A stretch of DNA of 64,000 nucleotides from Antilocapra americana (Eukaryota; Chordata; Mammalia; Artiodactyla; Antilocapridae), in the NCBI GenBank assembly GCA_007570785.1, contig ML664152.1, positions 6,477,685 to 6,541,684 of the forward strand, read 5' to 3'. Numbering within the stretch: position 1 is the first letter of the stretch; each line of letters opens with the position of its first letter. The notes below the pieces were generated by a model. That model did no database searches and was not told the origin of the DNA. It worked only from the letters and a program-made list of their open reading frames with translations. A program made the position numbers and the translations under genes. Below are positions 33,745 to 45,491 of the stretch, one piece after another.

Positions 33745-33828
33745 AACAAAGATCTGAAATTATGAGAAGTCCCATACATTGCTGCTGGGAACTTGAAATA
33801 TCACAACCACTATAGAAAGAAGTCTGGG
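33745..33828 (+). mobile_element. L1 fragment, plus
   Basis: AGAAGTCCCATACATTGCTGC to CAACCACTATAGAAAG matches the end of L1 ORF2 and the start of its 3' region. Confidence 0.65.
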
Positions 33829-33985
33829 GGCTTCCCTGGTGACTCAGTGGTAAGGAATCCGCCTGCCAATGCAGGAAACCCAGGTCTGATCCCTGATCCT
33901 GAGAGATCCCATCTGCTGAGGAGCAACTAGGCCCGTGTACCACAAGCACTGAGCCTGCGCTCTAGAGCCTGGGAGCCACAACTCC
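33829..33985 (+). mobile_element. CHR-2-type SINE, plus, truncated
   Basis: GGCTTCCCTGGTGACTCAG head, GAGCAACTAGGCCCGTG and GAGCCTGCGCTCTAGAGCC body. It is cut before the A-rich tail. Confidence 0.82.
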
Positions 33986-34540
33986 ATGCCATTCAGAGCT
34001 CCTTTTGCATATGCTAAACTGAGAAAACTGTTATTATTCCCAGAAGTGTCTTCCTGCCTCTGTGACCGCCCCCCTGGACTATCCTACTCCCTCTCTTCAC
34101 ATGTTCAGTTTCTGTGCTCTCTCCAAGACTTGTACTTCTCCATGAAGCTTTCTTTAGGTTGAAATGTGTCTCAGTCCCTCCCTAGTCTTCATCTCTCTGT
34201 CTGCCACAGAACATGCCACTTTGGCCTTCTTTGTGGGTATGTCCATATATCCGTTAAAAAATCAAGCATCTTGCAGACAGGTGGTCATGTCCTCATACTG
34301 TTTTATCAAAGCAGACCTGAAAAAATCATACCTCATTACATCACAATTCTCTGTGCCTGGAAAACTGATACAATGCCTCCTGTGCAGCAGGTACAAAGTA
34401 AACTGGTGTCCCATTTCTCCATCCATGGATGGACCATGTACTCCAGCACCAAGGATGAGACCTACTGCATCTGCAGTAACTGCGGACAGATTTGCCAGAA
34501 CTTTTAGCAGGAATATCCCCTAACAATACCCTTGTCCGTG
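33986..34540. other. Unassigned; possible old LINE remnant
   Basis: The CTGTGCTCTCTCCAAGACTTG stretch resembles the reverse of an L2 3' region, but weakly. Two overlapping ORFs of 113-119 codons (34164-34523) show no motif. Confidence 0.35.
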
Positions 34541-34545
34541 CTTCC

Positions 34546-34735
34546 CAGGTGGCTCAGTGGTAAAAAATCTTCTTGGTCAATGCATGAGACAGGAGTTGGA
34601 TCCCTGGGTCAGGAAGATCCACTGGAGGTGGAAATGGCAACCCACTCCAGTATTCTTGCCTGAAAAATTCCATGGTCAGAGGAGCCTGATGGGCTACAGT
34701 CCAGGAAGTCACAAAGAGTTGGACATGACTGTGTG
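34546..34735 (+). mobile_element. Bov-tA SINE, plus
   Basis: TTCCCAGGTGGCTCAGTGG to GAGTTGGACATGACTG; followed immediately by a CA microsatellite. Confidence 0.92.
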
Positions 34736-34747
34736 TGCATGTACGTG

Positions 34748-34749
<2 letters not shown>

Positions 34750-34801
<52 letters not shown>

Positions 34802-34811
34802 NNNNNNNNNN

Positions 34812-34858
<47 letters not shown>
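34750..34858. repeat. CA microsatellite with assembly gap
   Basis: Pure CA on both sides of a 10-N gap at 34802-34811, so the real length is unknown. Long His/Thr and Cys/Val frames across it are artefacts. Confidence 0.97.
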
Positions 34859-34860
<2 letters not shown>

Positions 34861-35960
34861 CCCTTGTCAAGGGCATGGTGAGGAATATTATCTCTTACAT
34901 CAAAACCAAGCTAGAGGGAAGTTGTTTTCTTTCCTACTTCTTTCTTTTTTCTCTCAACTTCCTGCCACTCTCCATGCTTTTTCAGATTCCTTTTTTTTTT
35001 CCCATCTTGCTCTTCCTCCAATGTCACTCTCTTCTGGACTTTATTTCCTTAAGAAAACATTTATTTATTTGTCTCAATGTGTACAAGACAGATCTGGATC
35101 AATAATCATAATGAAGTACAAAATTACACAAGCGTGTTTTTCCTTCCTTGGACTTGTGCAAGCCAGCAGAAAATTTTCCAGGACAGAAGGGGCAGCAGGG
35201 AGAGAGAAAGCAACCCCAGTTCCCTTCTCCCCACACGCTGTGAATCCAAGGCTTTCCTGTGTACAAACACTCTGCGTCGCTCTATTCAGACAAGGTAGTT
35301 TGGATCCACTTCAAACAAGCTACGAATTGATGTTTTGTAGCTTGAGGTAGATGATGCTAGAGCTGCTAAAATACAGTTCTGTGAGTGGTCAAAACAGAAA
35401 TAAACTCACAGTGTCCTCTCACCCAAAGTAGTCAATCACTGTGCTTGGTGGACGCATCACACTCCACGAGCTGGCTCGTTTTCTTTGGCAGATGAACATA
35501 ACATTTACTTCAATCAACTTGGGGTATCTGCACTGTCATCCCCATTGATTGGTGTCTTCTGATTACAGGCCTAGGAGGTAAGAATGTTGGCTGCTTCATC
35601 ACTGTCCACTGAATTGTCCTTGAACAAGTCACTTGATGGAGAAGAAAGACGAAATCCTTTCCAGAGTGAAGGAGTCACCCTGTAAGCACTTTGCTCCAGC
35701 CAGGTCAGTGCCCAGTATGAGCAAACTTCTGAGAACAGACTTGGGGACATCTGGGGGAGGGTAACAATTGTGCCCCACAAAGACCAGTAGCCAGGCATCA
35801 GGGCAGTTAGAGATTGCTTCATACAGGAGCTAAAGGCACAGGTCCTGAAAACAGTCTTCTCAGATGAAGGCAGTGGCTCCCCCATTTGCAAATGATGTGG
35901 GCCCTTGTTCAGAGGAATCTGTGCTTCTATTTACTTACCTGGAGCTTGGATAACAAAGAG
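34859..35960. other. Unassigned intergenic DNA
   Basis: About 1.1 kb without a recognised repeat or exon. ORFs 35571-35891 (minus) and 35077-35298 (plus) lack motifs. Confidence 0.4.
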
Positions 35961-35964
35961 CATT

Positions 35965-36070
35965 GACCTCATAAGTCCCTTGTGAGTATTAAAATGATCA
36001 AAATGAGATTGTCCTTCCAAGGTCCTTAGCAGGACATCTGGCCCAGAGGACGCACTCCTTGAGTATTAGC
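35965..36070 (+). mobile_element. MIR fragment
   Basis: TGAGTATTAAAATGATCAAA, CTTAGCAGGACATCTGGCCC and CCTTGAGTATTAGC fit the 3' portion of MIR. Confidence 0.55.
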
Positions 36071-36249
36071 CGATGTCAGAGACTGGCCAGATGCCCACCA
36101 CCTCTGTCTCCTCCCTCTGCGCAAACAGAATAACTATATTTCCCAGGTTCCCTTGCAATCAGGGCTGTGCGTATGATTAGTTCTGGGCAGTGAATATGAG
36201 TGGACTCATGAGCCACTTCTAGGCCTGATAATAAAACAAATCACGTGTA

Positions 36250-36690
36250 GCGTGTTGAAGAATGACTCCCCAAAAGACCCAAGTCCCAACCTCCAGACCC
36301 GTGATGGTGATCTTATCTGGGAAAAGTTGGTCTTTGCAGATGTAATGAAGTCAAAGATCTTAAGAGGAGATAATCTGGAGTTTAGGGTAGCTCTGAGTCA
36401 AACGACAGGTATTTCTAGAAGTAGAGAAAGAGAGAAGAACACAGATACACAGAGAAGAGGTCCAAGTGAAGATGCAGGCCGGGATTAGAGTTATGTTTCT
36501 ACAAGCCAAGGAAACTCAAGAATTGTCATAAGCACAGGATGTTAGGAGAGAAGCATGAAATGGGTTCTCCCTCTGTTCCAGAAGCAACCAACCCTACCAA
36601 CACCTTGATCTTGGAGCCTGACCTTCAGAACTGTAAGACAATAAAATTCTGTTGTTTTAAGCCCCCAGTTTGTGTCAATTTTTTTAATGA
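36250..36690 (+). mobile_element. MLT1-type LTR, plus
   Basis: GAATGACTCCCCAAAAGACC, TCTTTGCAGATGTAATGAAG, GAGAAGAACACAGATACACAG, ACACCTTGATCTTGGAGCC and CAATAAAATTCTGTTGTTTT run in the order of an MLT1A/B LTR, near full length. Confidence 0.85.
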
Positions 36691-36699
36691 AAGCCCTAG

Positions 36700-36982
36700 A
36701 ATCCACCTGCAATGCAAAAGACCCCAGTTTGATTCCTGGGTTGGGAAGATCTGCTGGAGAAGGAAAAGGCTACCCCCTCCAGTATTCCTGGGCTTCCCTG
36801 GTGATTCAGATGGTAAAGAATCCACCTGCAGTGTGGGAGACCTGGGTTCGATCCCTGGGTTGGGAAGGTTCCCTGGAGAAGGGAACAGCTACCCACTCCA
36901 ATATTCTGGCCTGGAGAATTCCATGGACTGTATAGTCCATGGGGTTGCAAAGAGTCGAACATGAGTGAGCAACTTTCACTAG
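36700..36982 (+). mobile_element. Two tandem Bov-tA2 SINE copies
   Basis: A partial copy (36700-36787, AATCCACCTGCAATGC to CTCCAGTATTCCT) runs straight into a full copy (36788-36982, GGGCTTCCCTGGTGATTCAG to GAGTGAGCAACTTTCAC), consistent with insertion of one SINE into another. Confidence 0.9.
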
Positions 36983-37350
36983 GAAACTAAGACATCAGGG
37001 AATCAAGTTCTTTCTCTCACAAGCAAATGACCCAAAGAGAGCAGAGTTACCCATGACACGGAGCCGGAATCCCCGAGTCACCTAGTGGAGGGCTGCCCAG
37101 GAGAGCTGAAAATGCTTGTCAGGCTGTGCAGGAGTGAGAAGCATGCTTCTAGTGTACTGAACTGCTATGATGTGGGGTTGCTGGTTATAGCAGCTAGCAT
37201 CAACTACACTGACTAATACAACCATTATGATGACAAGACCAAATGTAGGAATCCAGGTGAGAGAGAAAGAAATCCCAAGAGCAGAAAAAAGTGGAAATAA
37301 GAAAAGGCAATCGGTTCCTCCTCTTCTCCTTCAGTGGTGTATCAAGCACA
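36983..37350. other. Unassigned intergenic DNA
   Basis: Nothing recognised. Confidence 0.4.
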
Positions 37351-37351
37351 G

Positions 37352-37420
37352 GGTCTTAGTTCCATGGTGGTCCAGTGGTCAGGACTCTGCGTTTTCACTG
37401 ACCAAAATAAAACGTTCTTG
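37352..37420 (+). mobile_element. CHR-1-type SINE fragment
   Basis: AGTTCCATGGTGGTCCAGTGG and GGACTCTGCGTTTTCACTG: the tRNA-derived head only. Confidence 0.65.
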
Positions 37421-38971
37421 GACTTTCTCATCCAGACACAAACAAAACCCTGCTGGTCCCACCTTCTCCTCAAAACCTGCTGGAGCTACAGTTGGCTCAG
37501 AGACAGAGTTAGACCCCTTATTACATATCAGGGTTGTAAAATTCATGACTCCCATGGAGAAGCACAGACATGAGGCCCTGGGCAGACCTCACATGGAGAA
37601 GGAATATGGTCTTAGGCCAGAGTCAACCCAAGAGCACACCCAAGGACTGAGCTAACCTGGGTCAGGAGTCCAGGTTAAAGTGAGGGAAAGATGGTACAGT
37701 ATAATCTGCCTGGAAAACAACTCAGCTTGTCAGATCCCTCATTAAGAAAACTGAGGAATCATAGCCTGGGACTTAGAAACTATAGGGGGAAAAGGAGATG
37801 GAGCTCAGGAAATTCTGAGAAGTCACAGTGCAATCGTATCATCCCAAACAGAACTGATTTGAACTAGAATAGATTTTCAAGGTCCTAAGACAGCATAGAC
37901 TGTCTGTGCTGTCTGTACAAGACTGGCTGTGCTCTGTGCAGCCCTGAAGCCTGGAGTTTTTGTCCATCAGAGAAGAATCGTTATAGGTGTCAAGGACCCT
38001 CCTGGGAAGCAGTCACCCTCTGGCAGAGAGCCTTGAGGGCGCAAGAATGGACCAAACATGAAGGAGCAAGGACCATTTGGATAACAGTCTGCCTTGAGAG
38101 TAAGAAAGCTGAGAGAAACTCCACACAAAAGCAAAGAAGTGAACATCTGGAAGGAACAGGGAAAGGGAGACCTGGGGAACATCCCTGGGGGTAAGGATGG
38201 ATGCTCATATGCAGAGAGCACAGCTCATCCTGAGATCCAGAAGCCAGCCCCAGATATCAGTGCATCCCAGAGACCTGAGCATCAAGTCACAACAAATCAA
38301 TAAAGAAAGCAGTGTCCCTGAAACAACCTGAAACTCCTTGCTCTCTGACCTGAAAAGGCAGAGGTGTGTTCACAGGCAATTCCCAAGGACCAGAAGGAGA
38401 GTTTTTTGGTTCAAGTTCTGGAGATAAAACAGGTAAGATTCCTCCAGAAACAAAAATCAATTCTCCCCCCTTTTTAAATCTTAAGAAGCTGATTTCTTCA
38501 AGCAAGGAGGCTGTGAAAAATATGATATAAACAAAACATATCATCCATATGGTCCAGATTTCTTGAAACCTGGAGTTTTGGCTAAAAATGCCCACGTCTC
38601 CCTTGCCATATGTCTTGGGATGAATTCACCCAGAAACAAACTCTGAGACAAAGATTTGGATGAAAATGGTTTGTTGGGAAGGTTATCCAAGGGAGCGTGG
38701 GCAGGGAAGTGAGAACATGAGGCAAGTATCCTTCCTGGAACTGGAACACCATGGTGATCCATCTTGAACAGGAAGGAAAAATGAAAGAACCTCAGGGTGG
38801 AGACAGAAGGAATGCATTTCTGATGGCAGGAGCTGTTCTCCCAGCCCCACTGGAGGTTTCACCCAGACTGTCAGAGTGAGACAAGCCTCTGGTTGGAGCC
38901 ACTTTTATTGGGGGTCTTGTTAAAGCAGCTGAGCTGAAATCCTGATTGCCACCCACCCTCCCCTCCTCTCT
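37421..38971. other. Unassigned intergenic DNA
   Basis: About 1.5 kb without a named repeat. 38600-38930 (CACCCAGAAACAAACTCTGAG, AAAATGGTTTGTTGGGAAGG) looks like an old interspersed repeat of unknown family. ORFs at 37227-37655 and 38287-38595 show no motif. Confidence 0.4.
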
Positions 38972-39245
38972 TCTGCTGCTGCTGCTGCTAAGTTGCTTCA
39001 GTTGTGTCCGACTATGTGCGACCCCATAGACAGCAACCTACCAGGCTCCCCCGTCCCTGGGATTCTCCAGGCAAGAATATTGGAATGGGTTGCCATTTCC
39101 TTCTCCAGTGCATGAAAGTGAAAAGTGAAAGTGGCTGAGTCATGTCTGACTCCTAGCGATCCCATGGACTGTAGCCTACCAGGCTCCTCCGTCCATGGGA
39201 TTTTCCAGGCAAGAGTACTGGAGTGGGGTGTCATTGCCTTCTCCG
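38972..39245 (-). mobile_element. Bov-A2 dimeric SINE, minus
   Basis: Starts with a CTG-trinucleotide tail, then two A-units each with CCAGGCTCC..GTCC..GGGATT and a linker GTGAAAAGTGAAAGTGGC. CTCTTCTG flanks both ends (38967 and 39250). Confidence 0.93.
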
Positions 39246-39257
39246 CTGCTCTTCTGA

Positions 39258-40425
39258 GACCTGGACTAAAATAACAGTGGAGAGGCCCCATAGTTGTTTG
39301 TTTCTGAGCTTTCTTCTTCTTCCATCTCCAGGGAATTTTGGCAAAAGGTTGTGCAACCTGGCCAGTGAGGGGCCTCCTGGGGCCTGGCTAGTGAAAAGCA
39401 CAGCCTCGTGTCTCTGATGGGGAATTGAGCATGGGTTACATCATCCATGTCTGGGGTGAAGCTTCATCAGGGGACACACTGGCTCTGAAGGACTCTGGGC
39501 CTGGCCATGGGGTCACAGATCAAAAACTCCATGCCTTGGAGTCTTTGCTTTATTTGTTTATGAAATGCAGGGATGGTTGAGATCCCAGTGGAGACTTGAA
39601 ACATTGAATGCTCTCTGATTTACAAGAAGGAAGCCATAGCTGGGTGTGGGAAGACCGGGTAAGTGAGTGCTAGATTAAGAACCAGAGAGTTCATTTAGAC
39701 CCAGACAGTCACAAAAACCACTCCACAAATAGCTTCCTGGAGTCACCATCACACACCCACCTTGAGGGTTAACAAATTCACAAAGGATCCTGATTTCTGC
39801 TGTCCCATTCACCATTCATCTCCATAAGGAGGATGCACTCAGAACTGACTGCAGTGGAGGTCAGCGATGCTGGGGAAATTACAAATGCTGCAGAGTCTGC
39901 ACTGACCCCTCCCCACCTGCAGCTCTGTAGCCACAAAGCCATTCCCTCAGCTACTGTGTTCACCGACTTGGCTCAGTGCCCTGGTGCAGCAGAGGGTGCT
40001 GGCTAGCTGGCAAACAGATCACACACAAAAGAGCCTGAGTGACCCCTGAACCACCAGGAGATCCAGGTGACCCCAGTGCTAGCCCTGGGCCAGCCTCTGC
40101 AGCAGGACACGGCTGGGTGTGGAATACGTGCATAGCCGTGTGGGCAAGCCGATGCCATGACACTCCCAGCTCACTTCAGCCAACATCTGCCACCTGGAGG
40201 GGAGCCCAGGAGGATGCGGATGTGACGCTGCCATGCAGCTTCCACCCCAGAGGCTAAGCTGGTGATAGAATGATCTGCCAGTTGGCTCAGTGGGCTCACC
40301 ACTGGGTCACAGTCATGGACCTCGACAGACTTCTACTGGATGCTTTTATGTGTCTGCCCTGTCCTTCTGGTGAATGTAAGCTCTGGTCTCCCTCTCCCTC
40401 TCCCAAGAGATTCTCCATTTCTGGT
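39258..40425. other. Unassigned intergenic DNA
   Basis: About 1.2 kb with no recognised repeat, exon or RNA gene. Confidence 0.4.
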
Positions 40426-40429
40426 GCTG

Positions 40430-40803
40430 TGTTGTTCAGTCCCTAAGTCATGTCCATGGACTGCAGCACACCACGCACCTCTGTCCTCCACTGTCTCCCA
40501 GAGCTTGCTCAAACTCATGTCCTCTGAGTCAGTGATGCCATCGAACCATCTCATCCTCTGTCACCCTCTTCTCCTCTTGCCCTCAGTTTTTCCCAGCATC
40601 AGGGTCTTTCCCAATGGGTCAGTTCTTCACATCAGGTGGCCAAAGTATTGTCATTTGAGGTTCAGCATCAGTCCTTCCAATGAATATTCAGGGATGATTT
40701 CCTTTAGGATTGACTAGTTTGATCTCCTTGTAGCCCAAGGGACTCTCAAGAGTCTTCTCCAATACCACAATTCAAAAGCATTAGTTCTTCAGTGCTCAGT
40801 CGT
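40430..40803 (-). mobile_element. BovB 3' fragment, minus
   Basis: GTTGTTCAGTCCCTAAGTC to AGTTCTTCAGTGCTCAGTCG: about 370 bases of BovB 3' end in reverse. Confidence 0.9.
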
Positions 40804-40916
40804 CTCCATTAGCTAGGGTGATAATAAGTAACACATGCATAGGAGGTAAGTTACAAAACCACACCAAGGGCTAAGGGTTGGAAGAAACAGCACAGAAAAC
40901 TCACTCTGTGAGTTTC

Positions 40917-41375
40917 CTATGCTGCTGTGACAAGATACCATAAACCAGTACCTTGAAACAACACAAATATACTACTGCAGTTGTGGAAGTGAGAAATCCA
41001 TAATGTATTTTATGGATTGAAAAATCAAGATTCGGGCAGGGCTAAGTTCCTTCTAGAGGCCCTGGGGGAAGAGCTGTTTTCCTGACTTTTCCAGCTTCTA
41101 GACACCACCTCCATTCCTTGGCTCATAAATGCTTCCTCCATCTTCAAAAGACATCACTCCAACCTCTCTACCATCTAAATCGTGTCTCTTTCTAATGTGA
41201 TCCTCCTGTCTCCCTCTGATAAGGACCCTGTGATTAAGCAGTACGATCTCCCTACCTCAAAACACTTAACTTAATCTCATCTGCAACGGCTTTTTTGCCA
41301 TGTCAGGTAACATATTTATGTTTCCTGGGACAAGAACATGGACATCTTCGGGAACAATTATTTTACTGACCATCC
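40917..41375 (-). mobile_element. MLT1C/D-type LTR, minus
   Basis: GAGTTTCCTATGCTGCTGTG, CCAGCTTCTAGACACCACC, CATTCCTTGGCTCATAAATG, TTGCCATGTCAGGTAACAT and GAACATGGACATCTTCGGG follow the reverse of an MLT1C/D LTR across its length. Confidence 0.82.
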
Positions 41376-41514
41376 CTGTTGGAATTCAGAGGTAAAAGGA
41401 CCTCCTAAGGGATTTAATGGATGAGGGAGGCATCATGGGGACCCTTGAAGATTGTAGAACCCTAAGGCACACTATCTGGATAAGAAATTGATGTTCAATG
41501 CCCAGGTGATACAG

Positions 41515-41690
41515 GTGTCAAAGACTGCAGGCTCTCAAGTCAGACCAGATGAGAAACTCCACTTCACTCCTCACTAGCTGCATGACCCTAAGCATTTCCT
41601 TACCTCTTTGAGCCTTAGTTTTCTCATCTGTAAAATGGAGATGGAGCACCTATTTTATATTACTAAGATTAAATGAGATTATATATGTTA
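41515..41690 (+). mobile_element. MIR SINE, plus
   Basis: GACTGCAGGCTCTCAAGTC, CACTAGCTGCATGACCC and TTTTCTCATCTGTAAAATGG are diagnostic MIR blocks in order. Confidence 0.85.
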
Positions 41691-41708
41691 GATTAATATA
41701 TATATCTA

Positions 41709-42030
41709 TGAAAAGTGAAAGTGAAAGTCACTCAGTCTTGTCTGAATCTGTGACCCCATGGACTGCCAAACTCCAGTCTATGGAGTTCTCCAGGCCAGAA
41801 TACTGGAGTGGGTAGTCATTCCCTTCTCCAGGGGATCGTCCCAACCCAGAGATCAAACCCAGCTAGGATCTCCCACATTGCAGGTGGATTCTTTACCAGC
41901 TGAGCCACCAGGAAAGCCCAAGAATACTGGAGTGGGTAGCGTATCCCTTCTCCAGGGAATCTTTCCGACCCAGGGATTAAACCAGGGTCTCCTGCACTGA
42001 AGGCAGATTCTTTACCAGCTGAGCTACCAG
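41709..42030 (-). mobile_element. Bov-tA2 SINE, minus, with duplicated head half
   Basis: The leader GAAAGTGAAAGTCACTC and a full copy to GAGCCACCAGGAAAGCCC (about 41919) are followed by a second partial copy, AGAATACTGGAGTGGGTAGC to GAGCTACCAGC. Confidence 0.9.
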
Positions 42031-42106
42031 CAAAATATAATCTATATTATAGATTAAATGAAATTATATATATAGTAATCTGTATAACCTATGCTATATA
42101 AATTAG

Positions 42107-42673
42107 TCAGTTCAGTTCAGTCACGCAGTCATGTCCAACTCTTTGCTACCCCATGGATGACAGCACGCCAGGCTTCCCTGTCCTTCACCAACTCCTTAAG
42201 CTTGCTCAAATTCATGGCCATCAAGTCAGTGATACTATCCAGCCATCTCATCCTCTGTCATCCCCTTCTCCTCCCACCTTGAATCTTGCCCAGCATCAGG
42301 ATCTTTTCCAATGAGTCAGTTCTTCCCATCAGATGGCCAAAGTATTGTATCTTCAGCTTCAGCATCAGTCCTTCCAGTCAATACCCAGGCCTGATCTCCT
42401 TTAGGATTGACTGGTTTGCATTCCAAGGGACTCTCAAGAGTCTTCTCCAACACCACAGTTCAAAAGCATCAATCCTTCAGGGCTCAGCTTTCTTTATGGT
42501 CCAACTCTCACATCCATACACGACTACTGGAAAAACCATAGCCTTGACTAGACAGACCATTATTGGCAAAGTAATGTCTCTGCTTTTTAATATACTGTCT
42601 AGGTTTCTCATAGCGTTTCTTCCAAGGAGCAAGCATCTTTTAATTTCTTGGCTGCACTCACCATCTGCAGTGA
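42107..42673 (-). mobile_element. BovB 3' portion, minus
   Basis: Starts CAGTTCAGTTCAGTCACGC (the BovB terminus in reverse) and runs 567 bases to CACTCACCATCTGCAGTGAG, within ORF2 C-terminal codons. Interrupted frames at 42091-42678 show it is dead. Confidence 0.92.
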
Positions 42674-43260
42674 GATAAATCTATATTATATAAATTTTTA
42701 TATAATATATATAATAATATAACCTCATTTAATTAATAGATTAATATATAATATAGATTATATAGGTTGATGTATAAAATATATGAAAGTGAAAGTATTA
42801 GTCACTCAGTCGTGTCTGACTCTTTACAACACCATGGACTGTAACTCACCAGGCTCCTCTGTTCATGTGATTTTCCAAGCAAGAATACTGGAGTAGATTG
42901 CCATTTCTTTCTCCAGGGGATCTTTCTGACCCATAGATTGAAACCATATCTCCTGTGTCTCCTGCATTGCATGCAGATTCTTTACCTGCTGAGTAATCAG
43001 GTAACTATATACATATATATATAAAATTTAACTTTAATGATCTTATAAATATATGATTATTATAAGATTGTTATGCTATATATGATTGTTATTAAATATA
43101 TGACTATTATTATCTGATAAATATTATATAGATTAATATAATCTATAATATATAGACTATATATATGTTTATAATCTCATTTAATCCTAATCTTATAAAG
43201 TAGATGTTATATATTATATATATATATGTGTGTGTATACATATATAAAGTGTTCAGTGGC
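42674..43260. repeat. AT-rich low-complexity tract
   Basis: Long imperfect TA/ATTATA runs (42680-42782, 43004-43250) surrounding a SINE, with a GTGTGTATACATA segment at about 43228. Confidence 0.85.
42784..43003 (-). mobile_element. Bov-tA2 SINE, minus, in AT-rich tract
   Basis: GAAAGTGAAAGTATTAGTCAC to TGCTGAGTAATCAGGTAA. Confidence 0.92.
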
Positions 43261-43299
43261 TTGCTTCAGCCTGACACACAGAAAGGTCTCTGTTTCCTC

Positions 43300-43430
43300 A
43301 CTGCCACTCTGGGAAGCTTATTAGACCCATTTTACAGAGGAGGAGATTGAGGTCAATGGAAGTTATGGTTCTTGCCCAGGATGGCATCAGTGGCAGTAAC
43401 TGAGTCAGAGCCCAAGCCTGGCTTTCCTGA
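43300..43430 (-). mobile_element. MIR SINE, minus
   Basis: ATTTTACAGAGGAGGAGATTG, TTCTTGCCCAGGATGGCATC and GAGCCCAAGCCTGG match MIR in reverse. Confidence 0.75.
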
Positions 43431-43864
43431 CGACAGATTAGGTTGAAAGAAGGAACTTTGTTTCACGTGGAAGAAAAGACAAAAATATGTGCTAAGCAGG
43501 ACTCTGGATTTGCAGTGCTCAGACACTTGCTGTCCTTGTGGCCACCATGGGCTTGGGCACTTGTTTGCTTTTTTTTTAGGAAAGAGGTGGCGTAGAAATG
43601 TATGTCTTGATGCCCATCTGTCCTGGTTCAATTATATATCTATCCATTGTCAGCTGAAATGACTTAAAAAATCCACCAAACATCTTTATAAAACCCTCTT
43701 TAAAAAGAAAAATGGGCTGATTTTGAACTCTGACCAAATCAGGATCAGCTTTCTTGGCTGTTGACTGAATGGGAACACGAGGTTCATTTATGTCTCTCAA
43801 ATGTGGATGTCCATGTCCTCAGATACAATGGGAGCTGATTTCTTCAGGGTGCCCACAACTTGAA
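43431..43864. other. Unassigned intergenic DNA
   Basis: Nothing recognised. Confidence 0.4.
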
Positions 43865-44025
43865 TACATATTTATTCATTCACGCTCCTGACAAATATTT
43901 ACTGAGCAACTGACTTGCCATCAAATGGATGTCCCTGACCTCATGGAGCTGAGTGGAGACACCAATCACAGAAGTACATAAATGCATGTGAAATTGAAGC
44001 TGTAATAAGAAATTTCATGAGTAGG
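43865..44025 (-). mobile_element. L2-like LINE fragment
   Basis: TATTTATTCATTCACGCTCC, ACAAATATTTACTGAGCAAC and CCTGACCTCATGGAGCTGAG match the reverse of the L2 3' end. Confidence 0.6.
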
Positions 44026-44357
44026 ACCTTACAGAGGGGGTGGGGGTGCCGGAGTGGGACTTGCAGTGGTGCGTTTCCTCCACCTTCTGAGCACATGGGT
44101 GGATGAATTTCCTGCTTTCTTGGAAAATAGGCGTGGCCACTTGCCTGTGTTCAGACCAGAGGAACTTATATGAGTCACTTCTTGACCTGGTCCATTACAC
44201 ACCTTTGATGGTATCTTCCACATGAACAACACTGGCTCAAATGAACTTCCCTCAGGTGCAGCCTCCATGACTGGAGGTTGAGCTCTTCCAGTAGTTAGTT
44301 TTATCTCGATTGCTCCAGAAGGGAATGTGCCAGCTCAGAACTAAGGTACAATGGGAG
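44026..44357. other. Unassigned intergenic DNA
   Basis: Nothing recognised. Confidence 0.4.
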
Positions 44358-44380
44358 GTGTGTGTGTGTGTGTGTGTGTT
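44358..44380. repeat. GT microsatellite at SINE tail
   Basis: About 11 GT units abutting a minus-strand Bov-tA. Confidence 0.92.
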
Positions 44381-44580
44381 AATCACTAAGTCATGTCTGA
44401 CTTTTTGTGACCCCATTTACTGTAGCCCACCAGGCTCCTCTGTCCATGAGATTTCCCAGGCAAGAATACTGGAGTGGGTTGCCACTCCCTTCTCTAGGAG
44501 ATCTTCCTGACCTTGGGATGAAACCCAGGTCTCCTACATTGCAGGCGGATTCTTTACCATCTGAGCCACCACGGAAGCCC
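44381..44580 (-). mobile_element. Bov-tA SINE, minus
   Basis: AATCACTAAGTCATGTCTGAC to GAGCCACCACGGAAGCCC. Confidence 0.93.
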
Positions 44581-45270
44581 ATGATAGGAGGTGACCAGAT
44601 GCAAAGACTATGGGGCACTGACATGGAAGGTGGGAAAGTATATTTGAAGAATTGAAACACCCAGAAAACAAGAGGAGAGAGGGAAGGTCTCCCCAAGACA
44701 CATCAAGGAGATTGCCTTTCTCCTAAGAACACAATGAAGCCAGTGTAAGGTTTCAAGTGTGGGGGCAGGAAGACAAGGGGATGCTATAAGACAACGCTAC
44801 AGGGGAACATTCTTGAGAGAGGACTGTGGACACCAAGTGGGGAATCAGAGGAGCAATGAGCTGATCCCAGCGCAGAGTGGCGTGGCTCCTTCCCAGTTAG
44901 CAGCTCGATCTAGCCCTTTGGACAGGTAGATCACCAGAGGCTGTGACACAAGTCTCCTGTCTCAAGCTGGCCATGCTCCGTGTATGGCTTCCAGGGTACA
45001 GTGGACGGATAGAGGATGGGAAGTGGGTGGCCATGGCAGCATAAGAGGGAAACCTGTGGTCAGGGTGATGCTTCCAGCATCAGTGAAGTTCACATGGGAC
45101 CACAGCGGTGGAGACTCCTCTCAGTCTAATTCAACAATGTATTTTCATCTCCAATCAGGCATCTCCATGCAGCAGTCCATCACACACGTCAATGACAACC
45201 TGGTTCGGACTACAGTCATCTTGTTGGAGCTATGTAGTTCATCCCAGAGGTGGGCTTGGAAAAGATTCCT
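44581..45270. other. Unassigned intergenic DNA
   Basis: No repeat or exon recognised. Confidence 0.4.
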
Positions 45271-45491
45271 TAGTTGTTGTTCAGTCACTCAGTTGCATTG
45301 AACTCTTTGCAACCCCATGGACTGTAGCCCGCCAGGTTCCTCTGTTCATAGGATTCCCCAGCAAGAATACTGGAGTGGGTTGCCAATTCCTTCTCCAGGG
45401 AATCTTCTTGACCCAGGGATCGAACCCTCTTCTTTTATGTCTCCTGCATTAACAGGTGGCCTCTTTATCAGTAGCACCACCTGGGAAGCTC
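45271..45491 (-). mobile_element. Bov-tA SINE, minus
   Basis: TTAGTTGTTGTTCAGTCACTC to GCACCACCTGGGAAGCTC. Confidence 0.92.

Noticed and set aside
34557..35350. ORFs of 182 and 205 codons across the CA repeat
   Set aside because: They consist of a SINE frame plus poly-His/Thr from CA repeats, and they read through an assembly gap.
37227..37655. 142-codon ORF
   Set aside because: Runs through a CHR-1 SINE fragment and has no motif.
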